In this document: positions 17,927 to 26,650 of the stretch, in pieces
How the letters are laid out: every line of letters begins with the position of its first letter
Numbering within the stretch: the first letter of the stretch is position 1
Origin: Hymenobacter artigasi
Lineage (GTDB): Bacteria; Bacteroidota; Bacteroidia; Cytophagales; Hymenobacteraceae
NCBI RefSeq assembly: GCF_012275535.1
Contig: NZ_JAAVTK010000013.1
Coordinates: 62,001 to 126,000 of the forward strand
Direction of reading: 5' to 3'
Length of the DNA: 64,000 bases
Position numbers and translations under genes: made by a program
Notes under the pieces: generated by a model
The model's input: only the letters and a program-made list of their open reading frames with translations
What the model was told of the DNA's origin: nothing
Database searches by the model: none

Positions 17927-18357
17927 CCCCCGCATCCCGGCACAATTCAATTGGCCACGAAGCAGACGGAACTGATTGTAAGGCCTTAGGTGTGAAATGC
18001 CGGACTGCATAACCACCGGAGCCGAAGGCCAGGCTTCGGATAAGCCAGTAGGGCGGTATTCGCGAATAGACGCAAAAAAGGATTGTTACGTAACTATTCT
18101 ATCGGGCTGTTGATGCAAAATATTATTTAAATAATGCCTATATTTTTGTCGCCATTCTATTGAACAGTGCTTTTAAATGATAAAGTAATAATAAAGTATT
18201 TTATAATGATTTTCAAATACTTAATAATATTATCAGGGGTAGTATGGCTGGGCTTATTTGCTAAAATGGCAATATGATAAGAGCTTTATGGTAATGCTGG
18301 ATGCTTAAAATGAGTATTTAGTAAAATAATACCATTCACTCTTAAACTCAGTTCCAC
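17927..18357. other. AT-rich gene-free spacer
   Basis: No gene is seen. Bases about 18070-18350 are strongly AT-rich compared with the surrounding DNA, with runs such as TATTATTTAAATAATG. This is probably the long promoter region of the T9SS gene at 18358; no clear operator was found. Confidence 0.5.
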
Positions 18358-20757
18358 ATGAGTAAACCCGGTACTTTCGTTTGGCTATCGGCCGCTTTCT
18401 TCTTTTTCATGTCCCTGCCCGGGCATGCGCAATACGAATTCTTCGATGCGCCCACCGCTGCATCGGCTGGATTGGGGGCCTACCAGCAGAACTTCGATGG
18501 GCTGGCCGGTACCAACGCCCTGTTTGTGAGCAACAGCACCCTGCCCGGTGTGTATGCCCGCTACACGCTCGACTACTACGGGGGCGACTTCGAAAACTCT
18601 TACAGATGGGGCACGCAGGCCCGACTGGGCCCCGACAACGGCTCGGAGGGGCCCAATGCCTCGTCGGTTGATGCCAATGGTACTGCCCATGGGGCCTCTT
18701 GGTACCATTTCGGAGCCACTGGCAGCAGCGACCGCGCCCTGGGCGGTATTGCCGGCACCACCACCGCTAACGGGCAGGGCTATGTAGGCATTCGCCTGAA
18801 AAACTCCTCTACCAAGGTCATTGCCAATCTGGAGATTGAGTATGCCATGGAGCAGTGGTTTAACTCCAGCCGCACGCAGGCGGCCGCCGTCACGGTTGAT
18901 TACCGGCGCAGTAAATCGGCCATTACCTCCGTGTTTAGTGGCAGCAACTGGGAAAATATAGCGGCGCTGAGCGTATCCGCGCCGTCAACTTCTACCGCCA
19001 TCGCTCCGCGCGATGGCAACGCTGCTACCAACCGCCGGGTGAAACGCACGACCCTGATGGGCCTGAACCTGGCCGTGGGCGAGGAGATTATGGTGCGGTT
19101 TGGGTACGACTTCAACTCGGGTACGAACGGCAACGGCCTGAGCATTGATGATGTGGTGATTACGCCACAAACCAACATCTACTATTCGAGCAGCGACGAC
19201 AAAAAGAAACTGACTTCGAAAAACAGCTGGGGTACCAATATTGATGGCTCTGGCACGGAGCCTGTCAGTTTCTCGCAGGATAACTGCACATACTTCGTGC
19301 AGGGCGACAACAAGAAGGCCAAGCGCCTGGCCAATACCTGGACAATCAGCGGGCAAAACTCGAAAATTGTGGTGGGCGACGGCAAAAAGAACAGCTACAT
19401 GTATGTTGGCTCCAACGACAATATTGTGGGTACAATATTCCTGAGTGACAAAGCCACGCTGGAAATTGAGCATATGAACAACAGCCTGACCTTGGGCTCG
19501 CTCGACGCAGGTAGCACCGTGAGCTACATCAACTCGACTAATACGGTCCAGACCATTACCGGCGGCACCTACGGTACACTGGACCTGAGCGACGACGGGC
19601 CGCGGACGTTGGCCGGACCGGTGCTGGTGCGTTCTGATTTCAGCTACGACAACGGCGACAAATCGCCGCTGATGTTGAACAGCTACAACCTGCAGCTGCA
19701 AAAAGGCGTCGACTTCAATGGCCCCTCCCGTACGGCCCCGCTGCTCGTTACGAATGGTACGGGCAGCCTGGTTCGCACCGTATCGGGCGACAATAAGGCC
19801 GTGCTGTTTCCGGTGGGCTCTACCACCACTTCCTACACGCCCGTCACGCTCGTGCAGTCGGGTACCGGCGTGGAAGACGCGTACAGCGTGCGGGTAATCG
19901 ATGGCATGTATGCCGGCTACACCAGTGCCGGAGCTGGTGTGGGCACGCCCGTAACCAACCAGAACGTGAAAAAAACCTGGTTGGTAGAAGAGGAAGTCCT
20001 CGGCAATTCCAACGTGGCCATGACGCTGCAGTGGAACAGCGCGGATGCGGTTACCAACTTTGCCACCAACAAGGCCCACATCAGCCACTACACCAATGGC
20101 AGCTGGGACACCACGCCGCTGGCCAGCGCCAGCAGTCCCAGCACGGGCATCTACAAGGTGTCGCGCACGGGCATCACCAGCTTTTCGCCCTTTGCCGTGA
20201 CTTCGCGCGCCAACCCGCTGCCCGTGGAGCTCACGGCTTTCAGCGCCCGCCGCGAAGGTGCCGCAGTGGCCTGCGCCTGGACTACGGCCAGCGAAAAAAA
20301 TAGCCGTGACTTCACCGTGGAGCGCAGCACCGATGGCCGCAGCTTCGAGGCCGTGGGAACGGTGGCCGCCGTCGGCAATAGCAGCAGCACCACCGTCTAC
20401 GCCTTCCACGACAAGCAGCCGCTGGCTTCCCGCGCCTACTATCGCCTGCGCCAGACGGACCTGGATGGCACCATGACTTACCTAACCCCGGTGCTCGTAG
20501 ATGGCGTGGCACTGACCGAGCCCACCATTGCGCCCAACCCCGGCAGCGGCACTTTCGCCCTGCTGCTACCCACGGGCCTGGCCCTGACCGGCCCGGTAGT
20601 AGTGCGCAACGTGCTGGGGGCCGAAGTACTCCGCCTGCGAGCCGATGCCACCACCACGAGCCTGCCGTTCGACCTGAATAGCCAGCCCACGGGAGTGTAC
20701 CTGGTACAGTACGAAACAGCCACTGGCCGCCGCTCCCTGCGCGTATTGAAGCAATAG
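18358..20757 (+). CDS. Large secreted T9SS protein with LPVEL module
   Basis: A 799-residue exported protein. Signal peptide residues 1-25 end in GHAQ. Residues 40-280 are a beta-sandwich-like domain (YQQNFDGLAG, GGIAGTTTANGQGYVGIRLKN, GLSIDDVVIT) seen in lamin-tail/endonuclease-associated T9SS proteins. A long beta-rich middle follows (LSDKATLEIEHMNNSLTLGS; LVQSGTGVEDAYSVRVIDG), then the LPVEL module at about 620-710 and a type A sorting domain (SQPTGVYLVQYETATGRRSL). No catalytic motif is obvious. A surface adhesin or structural role is possible but not shown. Confidence 0.8.
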   Translation: MSKPGTFVWLSAAFFFFMSLPGHAQYEFFDAPTAASAGLGAYQQNFDGLAGTNALFVSNSTLPGVYARYTLDYYGGDFENSYRWGTQARLGPDNGSEGPNASSVDANGTAHGASWYHFGATGSSDRALGGIAGTTTANGQGYVGIRLKNSSTKVIANLEIEYAMEQWFNSSRTQAAAVTVDYRRSKSAITSVFSGSNWENIAALSVSAPSTSTAIAPRDGNAATNRRVKRTTLMGLNLAVGEEIMVRFGYDFNSGTNGNGLSIDDVVITPQTNIYYSSSDDKKKLTSKNSWGTNIDGSGTEPVSFSQDNCTYFVQGDNKKAKRLANTWTISGQNSKIVVGDGKKNSYMYVGSNDNIVGTIFLSDKATLEIEHMNNSLTLGSLDAGSTVSYINSTNTVQTITGGTYGTLDLSDDGPRTLAGPVLVRSDFSYDNGDKSPLMLNSYNLQLQKGVDFNGPSRTAPLLVTNGTGSLVRTVSGDNKAVLFPVGSTTTSYTPVTLVQSGTGVEDAYSVRVIDGMYAGYTSAGAGVGTPVTNQNVKKTWLVEEEVLGNSNVAMTLQWNSADAVTNFATNKAHISHYTNGSWDTTPLASASSPSTGIYKVSRTGITSFSPFAVTSRANPLPVELTAFSARREGAAVACAWTTASEKNSRDFTVERSTDGRSFEAVGTVAAVGNSSSTTVYAFHDKQPLASRAYYRLRQTDLDGTMTYLTPVLVDGVALTEPTIAPNPGSGTFALLLPTGLALTGPVVVRNVLGAEVLRLRADATTTSLPFDLNSQPTGVYLVQYETATGRRSLRVLKQ

Positions 20758-20800
20758 TTCTGCGGAGTCGGGACTTGCGCAAATGCGCGATTGCAACAAA

Positions 20801-20862
20801 AAAGCCCCAGCAGCGCAACACTCATCAGGCTATCAGCCGAGTGTCGCTTCGCTGGGGCTTTT
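20801..20862 (+). terminator. Terminator after T9SS gene
   Basis: AAAGCCCCAGC (20801-20811) pairs with GCTGGGGCTTTT (20851-20862), with inner pairing ACACTC/GAGTGT extending the stem. Confidence 0.7.
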
Positions 20863-20916
20863 GTTGGTATAATTCAGTAGCAACTGCCGGTATTTGGCCC
20901 CTCTGGGGCTCAGCTC

Positions 20917-20996
20917 TACTTTGGCAGGTTGTCGGTTGGGTGTACGACCCCGCCCCTACATCCCGGAAGCCTCAATCAGCTCAACTTGCCAAAGTA
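20917..20996. repeat. Inverted repeat TACTTTGGCA
   Basis: TACTTTGGCA (20917-20926) and TGCCAAAGTA (20987-20996) are inverted, with the neighbouring AGGTTG/CAACTT largely extending the match. It belongs to a hairpin-dense gene-free stretch, 20863-21452. Confidence 0.5.
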
Positions 20997-21002
20997 AAGT
21001 CA

Positions 21003-21036
21003 CGCTATTTGTGCAAAATTAATTGCACAAATAGCG
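21003..21036. repeat. 14-bp perfect palindromic hairpin
   Basis: CGCTATTTGTGCAA (21003-21016) is a perfect inverted copy of 21023-21036 around AATTAA. It could be a protein-binding operator or a hairpin. No gene adjoins it. Confidence 0.6.
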
Positions 21037-21110
21037 CGACTAATTGCCTCACCGATACGCTTATTTCTGAGCCAATGCTTGATAAATATGCTACGTGTAA
21101 GTCCTGTGCT

Positions 21111-21301
21111 TTAACCTGAGTTGCGAAGTAGCCGCAGAGCGGCGGCAGATTTGTAGAAAACCAGCTATCTACACGAATAAAGCCGCGTAGCGGTGACAGA
21201 TTTTCTTGCGTTTCTGTCACCGCTACGCGGCTTTATCCCTTAACCGTTCGCCCTACTACAAACCTGGCGCCGCTCTGCGGCTACTTCGCAGTGTGGGTTA
21301 A
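21111..21301. repeat. Nested double hairpin repeat
   Basis: An outer pair TGCGAAGTAGCCGCAGAGCG (arms 21122-21144 and 21268-21290, 23 bp perfect, extended by TTAACC/GGTTAA at 21111 and 21296) encloses an inner perfect 24-bp pair (21177-21200 and 21213-21236, containing AAGCCGCGTAGCGGTGACAG). The arrangement suggests one repeat inserted inside another. Confidence 0.8.
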
Positions 21302-21413
21302 TGGAAAAAAACCGCTTAGTCCGTCGGGCTTTTTACAGTGGTTGCTTCTGCCCAGTTTCTTTCAATAAGCCCTTTCCTAATCAGGAGAGGACTTATTTGT
21401 GTTAATTAAAAAA

Positions 21414-21445
21414 ACTTACTAATTAGTAAGTAAGTAGTATATTTG
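21414..21445 (+). promoter_or_regulatory. TetR-type operator overlapping a promoter
   Basis: ACTTACTAATTAGTAAGT (21414-21431) is a perfect 18-bp palindrome. It lies immediately upstream of TATATTTG (21438-21445), a perfect TANNTTTG -7 box, so a bound repressor would block the polymerase. The regulator's ATG is at 21453, only 7 bp after the -7 box, implying a leaderless or nearly leaderless mRNA. Confidence 0.7.
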
Positions 21446-21452
21446 TCCTGAA

Positions 21453-22046
21453 ATGACTACTGCCCCTGTAATCCCCACCATCCCGGCTGATACCCGCACC
21501 CGCATTCTCGACCTGGCCGAAGGGCTGTTGCTGGAACGCGGCTTCAATGCCTTCAGCTACCAGCATCTGGCCAAAGAATTGGGGGTGAAGCCGGCCGCTA
21601 TTCATTACCACTACCCGAGCAAGGACGACCTGGGCATGGCCATTGTGGCCCGGCAGCTGCGGCGCCTGCGCAAGTGGCGCGACCTGCCCCGTGTGGCCGA
21701 CCTGCCGCCTGTCGCGCAATTCGAAGCCCTGCTGGCAGTGTACGACACGCACCTGGGCCACGAGCGGCGCGTGTGCCTGTTTGGCGCGCTGGCGGCCGAT
21801 TTCCGGACCCTGCCCGCGCCCATGCAGGCCGAGCTCCGCACCTTCAACCGCGAGCTGACCGAGTGGCTGGCCCAAGTGCTGGCCGTGGGCCGGGCCACGG
21901 GCACCCTGCGCTTCGTGGGCAGTCCGGCGGCCAAGGCGGCGCAGGTGCTCATCACGCTGGCCGGGGCCCTGCAAGTAGCCCGCGTGCACGACGAAACGCC
22001 CTTTCAGGTAATAGTGGGCCAGCTGCGGTTGGAGCTGCTGACCTGA
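21453..22046 (+). CDS. TetR/AcrR family transcriptional regulator
   Basis: A 197-residue repressor. The N-terminal helix-turn-helix is clear: TRTRILDLAEGLLLERGFNAFSYQHLAKELGVKPAAIHYHYPSKDDL occupies residues 14-60, the family's standard position, with the recognition-helix motif AAIHYHYPSK. The C-terminal ligand-binding part (FEALLAVYDTHLGHERRVCLFG, PMQAELRTFNRELTEWL) resembles regulators of the TetR_C group near efflux or hydrolase genes. The palindrome at 21414-21431 makes autorepression likely. It may also control the downstream hydrolase, although a hairpin repeat intervenes. Confidence 0.88.
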   Translation: MTTAPVIPTIPADTRTRILDLAEGLLLERGFNAFSYQHLAKELGVKPAAIHYHYPSKDDLGMAIVARQLRRLRKWRDLPRVADLPPVAQFEALLAVYDTHLGHERRVCLFGALAADFRTLPAPMQAELRTFNRELTEWLAQVLAVGRATGTLRFVGSPAAKAAQVLITLAGALQVARVHDETPFQVIVGQLRLELLT

Positions 22047-22056
22047 TTCGACTGCT

Positions 22057-22135
22057 TGTAGCACATGCTTTAGCTTGTGCAGTAATGAATTATTGAAAAA
22101 TACCTGATGCCGCACAAGCTGAAGCATGTGCTACA
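22057..22135. repeat. Hairpin repeat, GCTTTAGCTTG family (diverged)
   Basis: TGTAGCACATGCTTTAGCTT onward (22057-22080) pairs with 22112-22135, 24 bp with one G-T pair. It shares the CTTTAGCTTG core with the repeats at 4195 and 29067. Confidence 0.8.
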
Positions 22136-22146
22136 ATCTTCCGCCC

Positions 22147-23070
22147 ATGACCAATACTTATTCGCCCGCGCATTCCTTATTCATGACCGATGCCCCACTG
22201 CCCGCTGCTCCAAAAATCCGTTACCCTTCGCCGCCGCCGGGCTTGCGCTGGCTACGCTGGCAGCTGCGGGTGCAGTGGGCCATCATGCCCGCGCTGGCAT
22301 TTCGGCAGGCCTGGGGGCTGTTTGTGACGCCGCGCCGCCTGGCCCTTAAGGCCTGGGAAGGCCCCGCCCTGGCCGATGCCCGCCGCCGCACCGTGGCGGC
22401 CAGTACGGGCACCGTGGCCGTATATGAGTGGGGCCCGGCCGCCGCCCCGGCGGTGCTGCTGGTGCACGGCTGGGAGCATCGGGCCAGCTTTTGGGGGGCG
22501 TGGGTGGCCCCGCTGCTGGCGGCCGGCTACCGCGTGGTGGCTCTCGATGGCCCCGCGCACGGCGAATCGAGCGGCCGGCAGGTCACGCTCACCGATTTCG
22601 GTGGGGCCGTGCAGGCGGTGGTGAATACGCTGGGGGCGGTGCGCGCCATCGTGGCGCATTCGTTTGGGGCGGCGTCGGTGGCGGGGCTGCCGGTGCGGCT
22701 GCCGGCGGGGGCGGCCTTGCCGCGCCTCGTGCTTATTAGTGCGCCGGTGGGGCCGCGGGTGGTGGCCGAGCGGTTTGCTGATTTCCTGCACCTGCCCCAG
22801 GGGGTGGTGGCACGGTTTGCGGCCCACATCGAGCAGAATACCGGCCGGCCCGCCGATTCCTTTGCCGCTGCCGCCTCGGGGCCGTCCATCGGGGCCGAAA
22901 AGGTGCTGGTGCTGCACGACGAGGCCGACGAAATCATCCCCTTCGCCGAAAGCCGGCAGATTGTGGCCGCGTGGCCCGGCGCGGTGCTGCACGCCACGCG
23001 CGGCCTGGGCCACAACCGCATTCTGCGCGATGCCGGCGTGGTGCAATCCGTGGTGCGCTTCATCGTGTAG
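22147..23070 (+). CDS. Alpha/beta hydrolase
   Basis: A roughly 307-residue alpha/beta-hydrolase-fold enzyme. VLLVHGWEHRASFW (His near 107) carries the oxyanion HG motif; the nucleophile is Ser172 in AHSFGAAS; the acid is in HDEADEIIPF, and the catalytic His is in RGLGHNRIL near the end. The substrate is unknown. The ATG at 22147 is used because an upstream ATG at 22126 lies inside the hairpin repeat; MTDAPLP at 22183 is another possible start. It follows the TetR gene in the same direction. Confidence 0.82.
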   Translation: MTNTYSPAHSLFMTDAPLPAAPKIRYPSPPPGLRWLRWQLRVQWAIMPALAFRQAWGLFVTPRRLALKAWEGPALADARRRTVAASTGTVAVYEWGPAAAPAVLLVHGWEHRASFWGAWVAPLLAAGYRVVALDGPAHGESSGRQVTLTDFGGAVQAVVNTLGAVRAIVAHSFGAASVAGLPVRLPAGAALPRLVLISAPVGPRVVAERFADFLHLPQGVVARFAAHIEQNTGRPADSFAAAASGPSIGAEKVLVLHDEADEIIPFAESRQIVAAWPGAVLHATRGLGHNRILRDAGVVQSVVRFIV

Positions 23071-23142
23071 CTTTTAGCCCTTTACCGCCAAAACATCTCA
23101 ACTTTTGTTGTAAGGGAATATCTCACTCATTTTCTTCCTGTC

Positions 23143-23439
23143 ATGGTAAAAGTTGCGCTGTTAGTTCGCCTCGAAGTAAAACCTGGTCATGAGCAGACCG
23201 TGGCCGATTTTCTGGCCGGGGCCCTGCCCATCGTCGAAGCGGAGCCCGCTACGACCACCTGGTACGCCCTGCGCCTGGGGCCTTCCACGTTCGGTATTTT
23301 CGATACTTTCCCCGATGAAGCCGGCCGCAAAGCCCACCTCGCCGGGCAGGTAGCCGCCGCCCTGGGCACCCACGCCGATTTGTGGGCCAGCCCTCCCCAC
23401 ATCGAAATGGTAGACATTCTGGCCTCGAAAGGCGCGTAA
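23143..23439 (+). CDS. Antibiotic biosynthesis monooxygenase (ABM) domain protein
   Basis: A 98-residue single ABM-domain protein, a dimeric ferredoxin-like fold that includes quinol monooxygenases (YgiN type). The family pattern is visible: VALLVRLEVKPGHEQTVADFL, ATTTWYALRLGPSTFGIFDTFPDEAGRKAHLAG, and HIEMVDILA. The conserved aromatic Trp/Tyr and Phe positions of the cofactor-free active site are present. It follows the hydrolase by 70 bp in the same direction and could belong to the TetR-controlled unit. Substrate unknown. Confidence 0.8.
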   Translation: MVKVALLVRLEVKPGHEQTVADFLAGALPIVEAEPATTTWYALRLGPSTFGIFDTFPDEAGRKAHLAGQVAAALGTHADLWASPPHIEMVDILASKGA

Positions 23440-23524
23440 GCACGCCCTTTGCGGCCGTTTCCTATTGGGCCGCGCCGGTGCGCCTGCTGCCCGATAAGAT
23501 TTTCCCGCGTCCGGGTTGCATACT

Positions 23525-23567
23525 AAAGCCAGCTGTTCAGGTTTCTGCCTGAGTGGCTGGCTTTTTT
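23525..23567 (+). terminator. Rho-independent terminator
   Basis: AAAGCCAGC (23525-23533) pairs with GCTGGC (23556-23561) followed by a T6 run; inner TTCAGG/CCTGAG extends the stem. It ends the TetR-hydrolase-ABM region. Confidence 0.8.
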
Positions 23568-23626
23568 GCGTTCATTATTGTTGAGCAATATATGATTCTG
23601 TAAATTCTGTAAATAGAATACTACTT

Positions 23627-24505
23627 ATGCTACTGCTGGCTCGCATCGTACAGGCAACCTATTTACCCCTACAACTCATCTGGGAAAGCAAGCGGACGGC
23701 TTATCTGCTGAGCGTGGCGTTGGTAACGGTGTTTGTGTTGAGCATCGCAGTGGCCTTGGTCAACTACACCGGCATATTGCAATTGCCGGGCATGTGGGGC
23801 CAAATCCATTTCCTGCAAGCCGTGGAAATATCGTTTACGCTGTTGTTGTTTTTTGAAATGGTGAGCCTGGTATTTGTTATTCCAGAATCCATTGCAAATT
23901 CCATCGGCAAGCAAATTGAAATTCTGAGCCTGATTTTGTTGCGGTCTTCTTTCAAAGAATTTTCGCACTATAATTTCCAGCTTCCGCTGCAAAGCCAGCT
24001 CGAATCGGTGTATAAAATGGTGGCCGATGGTGTGGGTGCCCTGCTGGTTTTCCTGCTGATTTACGTCTACTACGGTATTCAACGGCACCGTTCCATCACG
24101 CAGGAAAGCGACAAGATGCAATTCGTATTGTTGAAACAATTCATTGCGCTGCTCGTGCTCGTCACCCTGCTGGGCATGTATGGATTCGATGTTTTTCACA
24201 TGTTTAGCAGCAGCCATTGGGTGCAGTCTGCAGACCGGTTCTACATGATATTAATTTTTGCCGACCTGCTATTCATGCTCGTGGCCTTCCGGTACACGCT
24301 GCATTACCCAGACGTTTTCCGGTATTCCGCCTTCGTGCTGGTGACGGTATTTATCCGGTTTTCGCTGCTGGCCCCGGTGTATTATAACGCGCTGCTCAGC
24401 TTGTTTTCCGTGGTATTTGCCATCGCCGTGGCGTATTTCCACAACTTATTCACCGATGGCCGACTGGCGTACCTCAGCAAGCACCAACCCAAAGGCCACG
24501 ATTGA
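23627..24505 (+). CDS. Integral membrane protein of unknown function
   Basis: A 292-residue protein with about seven hydrophobic segments (LLSVALVTVFVLSIAVALV near 28; ISFTLLLFFEMVSLVFVI near 68; GVGALLVFLLIYVYYG near 138; FIALLVLVTLLGMYGF; FYMILIFADLLFMLVAF; SAFVLVTVFIRFSLL; LFSVVFAIAVAYF). A cytosolic stretch contains RSSFKEFSHYNF. I do not recognise the family. GC content is lower than in its neighbours. It is monocistronic, behind a terminator and before a convergent gene. Confidence 0.7.
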   Translation: MLLLARIVQATYLPLQLIWESKRTAYLLSVALVTVFVLSIAVALVNYTGILQLPGMWGQIHFLQAVEISFTLLLFFEMVSLVFVIPESIANSIGKQIEILSLILLRSSFKEFSHYNFQLPLQSQLESVYKMVADGVGALLVFLLIYVYYGIQRHRSITQESDKMQFVLLKQFIALLVLVTLLGMYGFDVFHMFSSSHWVQSADRFYMILIFADLLFMLVAFRYTLHYPDVFRYSAFVLVTVFIRFSLLAPVYYNALLSLFSVVFAIAVAYFHNLFTDGRLAYLSKHQPKGHD

Positions 24506-24552
24506 TTTCGGCTGAAATCAGGACGGCGCCGAGCCTCTGCTCAGCGGCAGCG

Positions 24553-25566
24553 CTAGATGCTGTCCAGGCCCTCGGCGGCAAGCTGGCGCAAAACATCACG
24601 CAAGCCGTCGGCGTCACTCATCATCCGGTCGATGTGCTGCACATATTCAGCCTCGGCGCGCAGGTCGCGCTTGAGCTGGCGAAGCTCCAGCTCCTGCTTT
24701 TTGCCCGAGGCCATGGCAAAGCCATTGGGGCCGTATTTCAGCTCGTTCATTTCCTGCTTCAGCTGAATTTGCTGCTGGAGCAGGGCGCGGGTGTAGCGGG
24801 CCAATACATCATCGGCGGCCGCGTCGGCGGGGGCCGATTCAGCTAGTAGCTGCAGCAGCGTGTAGAGGTCGTCGGCCTCATAAGCCTCGGTGATGCGCTG
24901 CATCTGGGCGGTTTTGTCGGCTTGCTTTTCGGGGTCGCGCTCCAGGTCGGGGTGGTGGGTGCGGGCCAGCTGGCGGTAGATGGTTTTGGCGTTGGTTTCG
25001 AGCTGCTTCTGGTCGGCCTGCGCGTTGGCTTCCTGCTGGCGCTGGGCCTTGGTTTTGCGGCGGGCGCGGGCGGCGGCGGCAGCCTGCTCATGCGGCGGCA
25101 GGGTGGGGTCGGGGACAAACTCCGGGGCCGAATCTGCGGGCTTCTTGCGCTCGGCGGCGGGTTTGGCGGCTGCAGGGCGGTGCCCGGCCGGGGCATATTT
25201 ACGGATAATGGCCGCTTCATCCTCTCCAAACCGGTCTTCCAGGTTGTGGGCATTGCCCAGAATCACGCCCGTAATCTGGGCTTCTTCCAGGCGGCTGAAG
25301 TAGCTCAGCAGCAGGGCTTCCTCCAGTGGCGCATACAGCGCGTGGCGGGCCGCCACCACGGCCGTGGCCGCCGGCCCCACCTGCTGCCAGTAGCGCCGCC
25401 GGGCCTCGGCCTGCTCGGCGCGCAGGTCGCGCAGCCGCTCGCGCAGGTTCTCCACGTCCAGAATAGCCTGCCGGAATGCTTGTTGCGCGAGGGTTCCGGT
25501 GGGCAGCTCAGTGGTCAGCACCGGGACCGTAATACGGTCGGGATGCGCGGAATCAGGGTTTTTCAT
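24553..25566 (-). CDS. J-domain-containing coiled-coil protein
   Basis: A 337-residue cytosolic protein. A J-domain-like segment near residues 195-235 contains IYRQLARTHHPDLERDPE with the HPD tripeptide required to stimulate DnaK. It is flanked by charged helical regions: ENLRERLRDLRAEQAEARRR near the N-terminus and QQQIQLKQEMNELKYG near the C-terminus. The central part is Ala/Lys-rich and probably disordered. The helix after HPD (QMQRITEAYEADDLYTLLQLL) matches J-domain helix III. Likely a DnaK co-chaperone with unknown clients. ATG at 25566; an upstream in-frame TTG is part of the promoter. Confidence 0.75.
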   Translation of the reverse strand: MKNPDSAHPDRITVPVLTTELPTGTLAQQAFRQAILDVENLRERLRDLRAEQAEARRRYWQQVGPAATAVVAARHALYAPLEEALLLSYFSRLEEAQITGVILGNAHNLEDRFGEDEAAIIRKYAPAGHRPAAAKPAAERKKPADSAPEFVPDPTLPPHEQAAAAARARRKTKAQRQQEANAQADQKQLETNAKTIYRQLARTHHPDLERDPEKQADKTAQMQRITEAYEADDLYTLLQLLAESAPADAAADDVLARYTRALLQQQIQLKQEMNELKYGPNGFAMASGKKQELELRQLKRDLRAEAEYVQHIDRMMSDADGLRDVLRQLAAEGLDSI

Positions 25567-25572
25567 CAGCTG

Positions 25573-25580
25573 CAAAGGTA
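25573..25580 (-). promoter_or_regulatory. -7 box abutting the J-protein start
   Basis: TACCTTTG reads on the minus strand from 25580 to 25573, and the ATG is at 25566. Transcription should begin within a few bases of the start codon, implying a leaderless mRNA. Confidence 0.5.
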
Positions 25581-25592
25581 GTTGTACTGCTT

Positions 25593-25690
25593 CACCCCAC
25601 CCCCGGCCCCTCCCCTCCGGGAGAGGGGAGCCAGTCGTCTGCTTGCGTCAGGCTCCCCTCTCCCGGAGGGGAGGGGCCGGGGGTGGGGTG
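25593..25690. repeat. C-rich hairpin repeat, perfect 40-bp arms
   Basis: CACCCCACCCCCGGCCCCTC onward (25593-25632) is perfectly inverted at 25651-25690 around an 18-nt loop. Each arm contains its own CCCTCC/GGGAGAGGGG mini-hairpin. It separates two minus-strand genes. Confidence 0.95.
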
Positions 25691-25692
25691 CA

Positions 25693-26595
25693 TTACGGCC
25701 ACAGCTCAAACGCCACCCGGAACGTGTTGCAGTGCGCGTCCACGATATCGGCCAGCCGCTCGGAGTAGCCGCCGCCCATGCTCACGGCCACTGGCAGGTG
25801 GCGGGCGTGGCACAGGCCGAGCACCAGCTCGTCGCGCCGCCGGCAGCCCGCCGGGGTGAGGGCCAGCTTGCCCAGCTTATCCGTGGCCAGCACATCCACC
25901 CCCGCCTGGTAGAATATGAAATCGGGCCGCACGCGCTCCACCAGTGGCTCCAGCGTGGCCGCGAGCCGCGCCAGATATGCTGCATCATCGGTGCCCAGCG
26001 CCAGCGCAATATCCAGGTCCGACTGCTCCTTGCGCAGCGGGTAGTTGGCCCCGGCGTGCATCGAGAACGTGAACACGCGCGGCTCGTCGCGGAAAATGGC
26101 CGCCGTGCCATCGCCCTGGTGCACGTCCAGGTCCACAATCAACACCTGCCGGGCCAGCCCGTGCGCCAGCAAATGCGCGGCGGCAATGGCCTGGTCGTTG
26201 AGCACGCAGAAGCCTTCGCCCCGGTCGGCGAAGGCGTGGTGGGTGCCGCCGGCCAGGTTCAGTCCAACGCCGTCGCGCAAGGCATGCAGGGCCGATTGCA
26301 GCGTGCCCGCGCTGCTGCTCAGCGAGCGGCGCACCAGCATCGGGCTTTGCGGCAGGCCCAGGCTGCGCACTTCGCGGGGCGTAAGCTGGAGGTCGCGCAC
26401 GCGGTGCCAGTAGGCGGCGGTGTGCACGCGCAGCACGTCGGCCTCGGCGCAGAGGCCGGGCTCGTAGAAATCGGCCGGTTCGGCAATGCCCTGCCACAGG
26501 AGCTGTTCCCGAATCAGGGCGTATTTAGCGATGGGGAAGCGGTGGCCGGCGGGCAGGTCGAGGGTGTAGTGGTCGGAAGTGGCGAGGCGGGGCAT
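25693..26595 (-). CDS. Histone deacetylase family (AcuC/acetylpolyamine amidohydrolase-like)
   Basis: A 300-residue zinc-dependent deacetylase. Family motifs in order: LPAGHRFPIAKYALI, LNLAGGTHHAFADRGEGFCVLND with the catalytic His pair, IVDLDVHQGDGTAAIF with zinc-binding Asp and His, FTFSMHAGANYP, FIFYQAGVDVLATDKLG with the third zinc Asp, and VSMGGGYS with the Tyr. All catalytic residues are present. The ATG at 26595 matches the family's N-terminus; an ATG at 26655 lies at the edge of a repeat. Substrates may be acetylated proteins or small molecules. Confidence 0.9.
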   Translation of the reverse strand: MPRLATSDHYTLDLPAGHRFPIAKYALIREQLLWQGIAEPADFYEPGLCAEADVLRVHTAAYWHRVRDLQLTPREVRSLGLPQSPMLVRRSLSSSAGTLQSALHALRDGVGLNLAGGTHHAFADRGEGFCVLNDQAIAAAHLLAHGLARQVLIVDLDVHQGDGTAAIFRDEPRVFTFSMHAGANYPLRKEQSDLDIALALGTDDAAYLARLAATLEPLVERVRPDFIFYQAGVDVLATDKLGKLALTPAGCRRRDELVLGLCHARHLPVAVSMGGGYSERLADIVDAHCNTFRVAFELWP

Positions 26596-26650
26596 ACGCC
26601 GCAGGTACTGTGAATGGGGGGTGGATGTTTTTTCGAAACGTAAATCGTAT

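Noticed and set aside
21120..21300. CRISPR-like repeats
   Set aside because: The repeated segments are inverted, not direct, and have no regular spacers.
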